Below, piece after piece: positions 34,693 through 40,707 of a stretch of DNA of 40,707 nucleotides. How positions within the stretch are numbered: the stretch's first letter is position 1; the number at the start of each line of letters is the position of its first letter. The notes beneath the pieces were generated by a model that was not told the DNA's origin, made no database searches, and saw only the letters and a list, made by a program, of their open reading frames with translations. This DNA is from Xanthobacteraceae bacterium. Its GTDB lineage: Bacteria > Pseudomonadota > Alphaproteobacteria > Rhizobiales > Xanthobacteraceae. The stretch lies in assembly GCA_020441545.1 (NCBI GenBank), contig JAGRLZ010000002.1, forward strand, positions 1 through 40,707. Reading direction: 5' to 3'. The translations under genes were made by a program, and so were the position numbers.

Positions 34693-34707
34693 TTCAAGAC
34701 TATGAAT
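34692..34707. promoter_or_regulatory. Candidate BigR/SqrR operator ATTC-N8-GAAT
   Basis: ATTCAAGACTATGAAT fits the ATTC-N8-GAAT pattern reported for SqrR and is part of a symmetric ATTCA-N6-TGAAT. It overlaps the -10 and the start codon of the ArsR gene and a TTGAAT -35-like element (minus strand, 34696-34691) for sqr. A second ATTC half-site is at 34677-34680. Bound repressor would block both genes. Confidence 0.65.
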
Positions 34708-35031
34708 GTAAAAGATATGATCCCGGCCGCGGAATCGGCCGCCGTGCTGATGCGCAGCCTGTCCCATCCGCAGCGCCTGCTGGTGCTATGCGCGCTGGTC
34801 GACGGGGAGAAATCGGTCGCCGAGCTGCGTCAGCAACTCGAAATCGATCAGGTGCCGATGTCGCAGCAGCTCATGCGGCTCCGGTCGGACGGGCTTGTCG
34901 AAGCCCGCCGCGAGGGCACGACCGTCCATTATTCGATCGTGCGGCCCGAGGTTCGCACCGTTGTCGGCGCACTGCATTCGGCCTTCTGCACGCCCGCCAG
35001 GAGCAAGCGACCGCGCCGCCGAGGCGCCTGA
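34702..35031 (+). CDS. ArsR-family persulfide sensor (BigR/SqrR type)
   Basis: A protein of 109 residues starting at the ATG at 34702. The winged helix is clear: HPQRLLVLCALVDGEKSVAELRQQLEIDQVPMSQQLMRLRSDGLVEARREGTTVHYSI. Its only two cysteines are Cys30 (LLVLCALVDG, helix 2) and Cys96 (LHSAFCTP, C-terminal helix), 66 residues apart, the same distance as Cys42-Cys108 of BigR and Cys41-Cys107 of SqrR. Those regulators release DNA when persulfides link the two cysteines. The ArsR metal motif ELCVCD is absent, so it is not an arsenic or zinc sensor. It is divergent from sqr, which it probably represses, and may repress itself. Confidence 0.88.
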   Translation: MNVKDMIPAAESAAVLMRSLSHPQRLLVLCALVDGEKSVAELRQQLEIDQVPMSQQLMRLRSDGLVEARREGTTVHYSIVRPEVRTVVGALHSAFCTPARSKRPRRRGA

Positions 35032-35169
35032 GATCGATCCGATGGCGGGCGACGATCAATGGCCGGTCCGGAACGGCGCGCACCCGGGACAACCTCGTAT
35101 CGGCCAGCCGAAAGCGCAATGCGCGTTGCGACAGGCGGCCACGTCATCACATGGCGGCACAGGGTTTCA

Positions 35170-35994
35170 TCAGAACGTCGGCGGCGTGTTGATCCAGATC
35201 ACGACGGTCTCCTGGTCCGCGGCATTGCGCCAGGCATGCGGCCGGCGGCTCTCGAAATAAAAGCTGTCGCCGGCGTTGAGGACGAAGAATCGGTCGCCGT
35301 CCATGACGATCTCGAGGCTGCCGAAAAGGACATGGATGAACTCCTCGCCGTCGTGCTGGTAGGTGCCCTCGCTCGACGCGCCGGGCGCGAGTTCGAAACG
35401 GTGACATTCCATCGCGGTCGGCCCGCGCGCCAGCGCCTGCACGATGACGCCCGGCGAAGTCGGCGGCCAGGTCGTCCATTCGCCCGCGCGGACGAGGGAT
35501 TCGCATCCCGCATGATCCTCCTGCCCGCTCAGCGCCGCGACGGTGGTGCCGAAATGACGCGCCACTTCATGCAATGACTTGAAGGAAAGCCCGACCGAGG
35601 TGCGCTCGAACGTCGACAGGACCGAGATGGGAATCGCCGTCGCCCGGGCGACCTCCTCCAGCGACTGGCGGGCTGCCTGCCGCAGACGCCGGATCTTGTG
35701 CCCGACGGGAATATCCGTCCCAGCCGCCGTCACGGCGGGTGCGGCCGGAAGCGGCGCGCCATCGGCCTCGCTCTGGTGGATGCGGTCCGCGATCGCCGGA
35801 GGATTCAGCCCCTTCTCGCGCCGGAGCCAGGCGATCTCCCGAAGCCGGTCGAGCTGCTCGCGGCTGTAGAGCCGCTGGCCGGAGGCCGTCCGATCCGGTT
35901 CGATAAGGCCCTGCGCCTCCCAGAGCCGCAGGGTCGAGGATGAGACGCCGGCCATCCTCGCCGCCTCTGCTATGCGAAATCGAACTAGTCTCAA
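35170..35994 (-). CDS. MerR-XRE-cupin regulator of the gab genes
   Basis: A protein of 274 residues from the TTG at 35994, which has AGGATAGGA upstream; a GTG at 36015 and an ATG at 36051 are also in frame but lack ribosome sites. Three parts in order: a MerR-type winged helix (about 6-75, FRIAEAARMAGVSSSTLRLWEAQGLIEPDRTASGQRLYSREQ), an XRE helix-turn-helix (about 97-155, KIRRLRQAARQSLEEVARATAIPISVLSTFE) and a cupin ligand domain (about 190-265, FELAPGASSEGTYQHDGEEFIHVLFGSLEIVMDG). XRE-cupin proteins such as PuuR sense polyamine-pathway metabolites; the added MerR domain is less common. It is divergent from gabT, and the inverted repeat at 36068-36090 is its likely operator. Confidence 0.9.
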   Translation of the reverse strand: MRLVRFRIAEAARMAGVSSSTLRLWEAQGLIEPDRTASGQRLYSREQLDRLREIAWLRREKGLNPPAIADRIHQSEADGAPLPAAPAVTAAGTDIPVGHKIRRLRQAARQSLEEVARATAIPISVLSTFERTSVGLSFKSLHEVARHFGTTVAALSGQEDHAGCESLVRAGEWTTWPPTSPGVIVQALARGPTAMECHRFELAPGASSEGTYQHDGEEFIHVLFGSLEIVMDGDRFFVLNAGDSFYFESRRPHAWRNAADQETVVIWINTPPTF

Positions 35995-36067
35995 ATCCGG
36001 TCCTATCCTGCGCACACGATCATACCCACAGACTAACCCGATCAAAAGCATCGGCGGCCATCTTGTT

Positions 36068-36090
36068 TTCTTACAGAAAAAATGTAAGAA
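36068..36090. promoter_or_regulatory. Perfect 8-bp inverted repeat operator between the regulator gene and gabT
   Basis: TTCTTACA (36068-36075) and TGTAAGAA (36083-36090) are exact complements around GAAAAAA. The site is AT-rich in a GC-rich genome, 74 bases upstream of the regulator start and 50 bases before gabT. It is the best candidate operator of the MerR-XRE-cupin protein. Confidence 0.75.
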
Positions 36091-36140
36091 TATTTTTCGT
36101 CAATGGAAACCGCACGCCGGATCAAAATCGGGAGACTGCC

Positions 36141-37436
36141 ATGTCGAATGCCGCTGTTTCGAATTCGGCCATCGAGGCCCGCCGGGGCACCGCGATCTCA
36201 CGCGGCGTCGGCGTGACGACGCAGATCTACGCGGCACGCGCCGAGAATGCGGAAATCTGGGACGTCGAGGGCCGACGCTACATCGATTTCACCGCCGGCA
36301 TTGCCGTGGTGAACACCGGCCACCGCCACCCCAAGGTGATCGCGGCGGTGAAAGACCAGATCGACCGCTTCACCCACACCTGCCACCAGGTCGTGCCTTA
36401 CGAGAACTACGTCCGGCTCGCGGAGCGGCTGAACCAGCTCGTGCCCGGCGATTTCGCCAAGAAGACCGTCTTCGTCACGACGGGCGCCGAGGCCACCGAG
36501 AACGCCGTGAAGATCGCGCGCGCGGCCACGGGACGTTCGGCGGTGATCGCCTTCGCCGGCGGTTTTCACGGCCGGACCTTCATGGGCATGTCGATGACCG
36601 GCAAGGTCGCGCCCTACAAGGTCGGCTTCGGCCCGATGATGCCGGAAGTCTATCACCTTCCCTTCCCGGTCGAACTGCACGGCGTGACGGCCGAAGTCTC
36701 GCTCGCGGCACTCGACAAGCTGTTCAAGGCCGATGTCGACCCGTCGCGCGTCGCAGCCTTCATCATCGAGCCGGTCCAGGGCGAAGGCGGCTTCTACGAA
36801 GCGCCGCGCGCCTTCATGGCCGAACTGCGCGCGCTCGCCGACCGTCATGGCATCGTGCTGATTGCCGACGAGGTCCAGACCGGCTTCGCCCGGACCGGCC
36901 GGATGTTCGCGATGGAGCGTGCCGGGGTCGTCGCCGACCTCACCACGATGGCCAAGGGTCTCGGCGGCGGCTTCCCGATCGCGGCGGTGACGGGACGCGC
37001 CGAACTCATGGATGCGCCCGGCGCCGGCGGCCTCGGCGGCACCTACGGAGGCAGCCCGATCGGCATCGCGGCCGGCAATGCAGTGCTCGACGTGATCGCG
37101 GAGGAGAATCTGTGCGCCCGCGCGGAAGCACTCGGCTCCCGGCTCAAGCAGCGGCTGCAATCGCAGGTGGAGGACGTGCCGCAGATCGCCGATATCCGCG
37201 GCCCCGGCTTCATGAACGCGGTCGAATTCAACCTGCCGGGCTCCGCAACGCCCGCGCCCGACTTCGCCAACAAAGTCCGCTTGCGCGCGCTGGAAAAGGG
37301 ATTGATCCTCCTGACTTGCGGGATCCATGGCAACGTGATCCGCTTCCTGTCGCCACTGACCATCGGCGACGATATTTTCTCGGAAGGTCTCGACATTCTC
37401 GAGGCCAGCTTGCGCGAATGCGCCGGAGAGGTCTGA
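36141..37436 (+). CDS. gabT: 4-aminobutyrate aminotransferase
   Basis: A protein of 431 residues. The ATG at 36141 has GGGAGA upstream. It is a class III PLP aminotransferase that moves the amino group of GABA (or 5-aminovalerate) to 2-oxoglutarate, giving succinate semialdehyde. Seen: TTGAEATENAVKIAR (phosphate binding), AFAGGFHGRTFMGMSMTGK, EPVQGEGGF, IADEVQTGFARTG with cofactor Asp243, and TMAKGLGGGFP with PLP lysine Lys272. The next gene, 4 bases on, is the matching semialdehyde dehydrogenase. Regulation is probably by the divergent MerR-XRE-cupin protein. Confidence 0.94.
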   Translation: MSNAAVSNSAIEARRGTAISRGVGVTTQIYAARAENAEIWDVEGRRYIDFTAGIAVVNTGHRHPKVIAAVKDQIDRFTHTCHQVVPYENYVRLAERLNQLVPGDFAKKTVFVTTGAEATENAVKIARAATGRSAVIAFAGGFHGRTFMGMSMTGKVAPYKVGFGPMMPEVYHLPFPVELHGVTAEVSLAALDKLFKADVDPSRVAAFIIEPVQGEGGFYEAPRAFMAELRALADRHGIVLIADEVQTGFARTGRMFAMERAGVVADLTTMAKGLGGGFPIAAVTGRAELMDAPGAGGLGGTYGGSPIGIAAGNAVLDVIAEENLCARAEALGSRLKQRLQSQVEDVPQIADIRGPGFMNAVEFNLPGSATPAPDFANKVRLRALEKGLILLTCGIHGNVIRFLSPLTIGDDIFSEGLDILEASLRECAGEV

Positions 37437-37440
37437 TTTC

Positions 37441-38919
37441 ATGGTTTGTGCAAAAAGCCTGCTTGGCCGGCTCAAGGATCCGACGCTGATCGTCGAGGGC
37501 GGCTTCATCGGCGGGCGCGCCGTGGCGGAAAGCACGAGCGGCGCGCGCTTCGACGTCAGCAATCCCTCGACCGGCGAACGGCTGGTCACGCTGCCGGATT
37601 TCACACGCTCGGAGGCGGCCGGGGTCATCGACGCGGCCGAGGCGGCCCAGAAAAGCTGGGCGGCGCGCACCGGCAAGGAACGCGCGGCCGTGCTGCGCGG
37701 GCTCTACGACCTGATGGTCGCCAATGCCGACGATCTCGCCGCCATTCTGACCGCTGAAATGGGAAAGCCGCTGGCCGAGGCGAAGGGCGAAATCCTTTAT
37801 GGCGCGGCCTATGTCGAATGGTTCGGCGAGGAAGCCAAGCGGGTCTATGGCGACACCATTCCGGGCCACCAGCGCGACAAGCGCATCATGGTCATCAAGC
37901 AGCCGGTCGGCGTGGTCGCGGCGATCACGCCGTGGAACTTCCCCAATGCGATGCTCGCCCGCAAGGTGGCACCGGCTCTGGCGGCAGGCTGCGCCGTGGT
38001 CGCGAAACCGGCCTCGGAGACGCCGCTTTCGGCGCTCGCGCTCGCGGTGCTTGCCGACCGCGCCGGCCTGCCGGCGGGACTGTTCAATATCGTGACCTCG
38101 ACGGACGCCGCGTCCATCGGACTCGAGTTCTGCGAGAATCCGAAGATTCGCAAACTGACCTTCACCGGCTCGACCAACACCGGCAAAATCCTGATGCGCC
38201 AGGCCGCCAACCACATTCTCAAGCTCGGCCTCGAGCTTGGCGGCAATGCCCCCTTCATCGTCTTCGATGATGCCGATCTCGACGCCGCCGTCGAAGGCGC
38301 GATCATTTCGAAATACCGCAACAACGGGCAGACCTGCGTTTGCGCCAACCGTCTTTACATCCAGTCCGGCATCTACGACGCCTTCGCGGACAAGCTGGCG
38401 GAGCGCGTGAAGCAGCTCAAGGTCGGAGACGGATTCGAGGCCGATGTCGCCGCCGGCCCGCTGATCTCGGAGAAGGCCGTCGCCAAGGTCGAGGAGCACA
38501 TCAGGGATGCGACCGCGCACGGCGCTCGCATCCTGACCGGCGGAAACCGCGATTCCCGTGGCGGGCTGTTCTTCGAACCGACGGTGCTGACGGGCGCGAC
38601 GGCGGCGATGAAAGTGGCGCGCGAGGAAACTTTTGGCCCGGTCGCGCCGCTGTTCAGGTTCGAGACCGTCGAGGAGGCGATCGCGATGGCCAACGACACC
38701 GAGTTCGGCCTCGCCTCCTATCTCTACTCGCGCGACATCTCGACTATCTTCCGCGTCTCCGAGGCGCTGGAATACGGCATGGTGGGAATCAACACCGGCC
38801 TGATTTCGACCGAGGTCGCGCCCTTCGGCGGAATCAAGCAGTCGGGACTGGGCCGCGAAGGCTCGAAATATGGAATCGAGGACTATCTCGAGATCAAGTA
38901 TCTCTGCCTGAGCGTGTGA
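37441..38919 (+). CDS. gabD: Succinate-semialdehyde dehydrogenase
   Basis: A protein of 492 residues that oxidises succinate semialdehyde to succinate with NAD(P), completing GABA breakdown into the citric acid cycle. Catalytic residues are Glu265 (LELGGNAPF) and Cys299 (NNGQTCVCANR); the neighbouring Cys301 makes the CxC pair typical of GabD. TPWNFPNAMLARKVAPALAAGC and FTGSTNTGK form the cofactor site, and EVAPFGGIKQSGLGREGSKYGI ends the catalytic domain. It starts 4 bases after gabT and is surely co-transcribed. Confidence 0.95.
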   Translation: MVCAKSLLGRLKDPTLIVEGGFIGGRAVAESTSGARFDVSNPSTGERLVTLPDFTRSEAAGVIDAAEAAQKSWAARTGKERAAVLRGLYDLMVANADDLAAILTAEMGKPLAEAKGEILYGAAYVEWFGEEAKRVYGDTIPGHQRDKRIMVIKQPVGVVAAITPWNFPNAMLARKVAPALAAGCAVVAKPASETPLSALALAVLADRAGLPAGLFNIVTSTDAASIGLEFCENPKIRKLTFTGSTNTGKILMRQAANHILKLGLELGGNAPFIVFDDADLDAAVEGAIISKYRNNGQTCVCANRLYIQSGIYDAFADKLAERVKQLKVGDGFEADVAAGPLISEKAVAKVEEHIRDATAHGARILTGGNRDSRGGLFFEPTVLTGATAAMKVAREETFGPVAPLFRFETVEEAIAMANDTEFGLASYLYSRDISTIFRVSEALEYGMVGINTGLISTEVAPFGGIKQSGLGREGSKYGIEDYLEIKYLCLSV

Positions 38920-39285
38920 GCCTGCATGAAGCAGCTTCACCGATACATGGGGACATCCCGCGCAAGCCGGGACCAATCCGCGATCGTTGCGAAATGCCGC
39001 ACCGATGAGCCGCGTCGACGACGGAGAACGATGGCGGCAGTTGATTCACAATCGAAGAATGCCGCAGCCGGATCGTTCCTCGGCGCGACGATCGTGCGGT
39101 CCGATTTCCACATCCGCGGCCTCGCAGCGGCTTTCGTCCTTAGACCGCTGTTGTTCGCGGGATCGTCTCCCTGAACCGCCGCGCTGTCGGCGTTCGATAT
39201 CCTCGCCGTCGGCGGGATCCGCATGAAGCCCGATGGTTGGCCCCGCGCCGTATAACCCGTTCACCGAACTTAGTCAGGAAACGCC
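38920..39285. other. 366-bp intergenic stretch between gabD and the amidohydrolase gene
   Basis: I see no hairpin with a T run, no palindromic operator and no convincing gene. Short open frames on both strands lack ribosome sites and family likeness. The amidohydrolase has a ribosome site CAGGAA six bases before its ATG. Confidence 0.5.
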
Positions 39286-40488
39286 ATGGATCATTCGCAG
39301 AAAGCAACCGTGCCATCCGGAATCGCCGAACTTGCCGAAGAGATGACAATGTGGCGGCGCGATCTCCATGCTCATCCGGAACTCGGCTACGAGGAAGTGC
39401 GAACGAGCGACATCGTCGCCCGCAAGCTCGAAGCGTGGGGGCTCGAAGTCCATCGCGGCATCGGCCGAACCGGCGTCGTCGGCGTGCTGCGGGGGCGGCC
39501 CGGCAACCGCGCCATCGGGCTGCGAGCCGATATGGACGCGCTGGCCATGGAAGAGGCGAACGACATGCCTCACCGCAGCCGCACGCCCAACCGCATGCAC
39601 GCCTGCGGCCATGACGGCCATACGGCCATGCTGCTTGGCGCCGCCAAGTATCTCGCCGAGACGCGCCGCTTCGCCGGCACCGTCAACTTCTTCTTCCAGC
39701 CGGCCGAGGAAGGTCTCGCCGGCGCCAAGGCGATGCTTGACGATGGACTGCTCGAACGCTTCCCCTGCGACGGCGTCTATACGATTCACAACGATCCCGA
39801 CACCGAACTCGGCCAGGTCAATATCCGTGCCGGCGGGATGCTCGCCGCCGTCGACTATTTCGAGGTGACGATCCGCGGCAAGGGATGCCATGGCGCCCAG
39901 CCTCATCTCGGCATCGATCCGGTCGTCGCCACCGCGCAGGTCGTTCTGGCGATCCAGTCGATCGCGTCCCGGCGCACCAATCCCACCGATACGGTGGTGG
40001 TCAGCATCGGCCAGATCAATGGGGGGTCATCGAACATCGTCATCCCCGAGCATGTCACCTTGCGCGGATCGGTGCGGACGCTGAAGCGGGAGACCAGAGA
40101 TCAGGCCGAAGCGTGGTTCCGCGCGGCGGTCGAGGGTGCCGTCGCCTCGCAGGGGGCAGCCGCCGATATTTCCTACCAGCGCGCCTATCCGCCGACGATC
40201 AACACGCCAGCGGAGGCGGATATCGCGACCCGTGCGGCGCGTGACACGGTCGGCGCGGCCAACATTCTGCCGAACCAGCCGTCCTTCATGGCCGGTGACG
40301 ACTTTGCCTTCATGCTGGAGCGCAGCCCCGGCGCCTATGCCTTCTTCGGGCAGCGCACACAGGAACGGGGCGGCGTGGCGCTTCACAACCCGCATTACGA
40401 CTTCAATGACGATCTGCTGCCGGTCGGCGCCGGCTATTTCGCCACGCTCGTCGAGCAAACGCTGGCGAGCGATCCGACGGAGATGTGA
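39286..40488 (+). CDS. M20-family amidohydrolase (hippurate / N-acyl amino acid hydrolase type)
   Basis: A protein of 400 residues. M20D metalloenzymes cut the amide bond of N-acyl amino acids and amino acid conjugates in the cytosol. Opening MWRRDLHAHPELGYEE, GLRADMDALAMEE, the metal site HACGHDGHTAML (Cys107, His109, His112), FQPAEEGLAGAKAM with the catalytic Glu pair, and the dimerisation domain (GKGCHGAQPHLGIDPVVAT) are all in order. Its place after gabT-gabD suggests an acylated GABA or related amino acid as substrate, but hippurate-like or acetylated compounds are as likely. It has its own start region, so it may not be in the gab operon. Confidence 0.92.
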   Translation: MDHSQKATVPSGIAELAEEMTMWRRDLHAHPELGYEEVRTSDIVARKLEAWGLEVHRGIGRTGVVGVLRGRPGNRAIGLRADMDALAMEEANDMPHRSRTPNRMHACGHDGHTAMLLGAAKYLAETRRFAGTVNFFFQPAEEGLAGAKAMLDDGLLERFPCDGVYTIHNDPDTELGQVNIRAGGMLAAVDYFEVTIRGKGCHGAQPHLGIDPVVATAQVVLAIQSIASRRTNPTDTVVVSIGQINGGSSNIVIPEHVTLRGSVRTLKRETRDQAEAWFRAAVEGAVASQGAAADISYQRAYPPTINTPAEADIATRAARDTVGAANILPNQPSFMAGDDFAFMLERSPGAYAFFGQRTQERGGVALHNPHYDFNDDLLPVGAGYFATLVEQTLASDPTEM

Positions 40489-40559
40489 GCGCATCCTGCC
40501 CTGCAGGCAGCAGCCGAAACGCCAGCGCCGAAACTCTATGAGCAAGCCTCCAGGGTCCG

Positions 40560-40640
40560 ATCCACTTGCGTTGAATCAGACCCGCCGCTTATCTTCTCGT
40601 TTGGCACGATCCGGTCCGAAAGCCGGTTTCCACGTTTCGG
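40560..40640. repeat. Intergenic repeat, copy C
   Basis: An 81-base copy matching 16431-16512 over its length, ending in the AAAGCCGGTTTCCACGTTTC core seen also at 14252-14290. It sits between the amidohydrolase and the tRNA. Confidence 0.82.
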
Positions 40641-40658
40641 CATCAAACCGAGCGTGCG

Positions 40659-40707
40659 TGGTGGGCCCGGCAGGACTCGAACCTGCAACCAGACCGTTAT
40701 GAGCGGC
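40659..40707 (-). tRNA. tRNA with CAT anticodon (Met or Ile2), 5' half cut off by the window
   Basis: The minus strand carries GCCGCTCATAACGGTC (anticodon arm, CAT), T-arm GCAGGTTCGAGTCCTGC and acceptor half CGGGCCC, discriminator A, CCA at 40661-40659. The D-arm and 5' acceptor half lie beyond 40707. A CAT anticodon fits elongator Met, or the Ile2 tRNA whose C34 is changed to lysidine; the visible half resembles the latter. Confidence 0.9.

Noticed and set aside
38926-39174. Possible 82-residue gene between gabD and the amidohydrolase
   Set aside because: No ribosome site, arginine-rich start and no recognisable fold.

Overview
The window is chromosomal DNA of a high-GC alphaproteobacterium, most likely of the Bradyrhizobium / Rhodopseudomonas / Afipia group (Nitrobacteraceae). 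The evidence is a complete haem-type fixL-fixJ-response regulator-fixK cascade in the Bradyrhizobium order, a FliN-like gene beside lipB, a HAMAP-type oxaloacetate decarboxylase, and palindromic repeats (core GATCCCGAAAACCGGCTTCC) of the kind scattered through Bradyrhizobium genomes. No phage, transposase, CRISPR array or rRNA operon is visible. Four tRNA/repeat-rich joints (3.7 kb, 14.25 kb, 16.3-16.7 kb, 40.6 kb) separate ordinary gene blocks.

Layout. 1-3.5 kb: end of an aldo/keto reductase, a small XRE regulator, and two tandem NodB-type polysaccharide deacetylases, one with a Sec signal and one with a Tat signal. 3.7-5.3 kb: tRNA-Leu, FliN-like protein, lipB, acylphosphatase. 5.3-8.2 kb: an operon pccA (biotin carboxylase/carrier subunit) - oxaloacetate decarboxylase - acylphosphatase. 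8.7-17.9 kb: an unknown membrane-anchored protein, 1-Cys peroxiredoxin, DNA photolyase, DMT exporter, glutathione-dependent formaldehyde dehydrogenase, a glycosyltransferase, a periplasmic ClpP-like protein, a tiny secreted Tyr/Gly/Pro protein, tRNA-Arg and an APC-like permease.

18.3-28.2 kb is an oxygen-response region: a kinase fusion, a compact Mla-type lipid ABC transporter (mlaE-mlaF-mlaD, with STAS and PqiC-like domains fused on), a phasin-like protein, fixL, fixJ, a single-domain response regulator (frrA position), fixK and two small c-type cytochromes. I find five exact TTGA-N6-TCAA FixK/FNR-type boxes, all between genes: before mlaE, the phasin-like gene, frrA, the cytochrome c'-like gene and sqr. 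At three of them the -10 lies at the class II activator distance.

28.2-35.0 kb is the most unusual part: one probable five-gene operon sqr - DUF2892 - hlyD - RND pump - DUF302. It is divergent from an ArsR regulator whose only two cysteines are spaced exactly as in the persulfide sensors BigR/SqrR. The shared promoter region has an ATTC-N8-GAAT operator and a FixK box, so sulfide oxidation and an efflux pump appear to be under joint (per)sulfide and low-oxygen control. This is my best candidate for an undescribed system.

35.2-40.5 kb is a GABA-type catabolic block: a MerR-XRE-cupin regulator divergent from gabT-gabD, with a perfect 8-bp inverted repeat between them, then an M20 amidohydrolase. 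The window ends in a CAT-anticodon tRNA on the minus strand. All functions are read from motifs and family knowledge; no database search was run.
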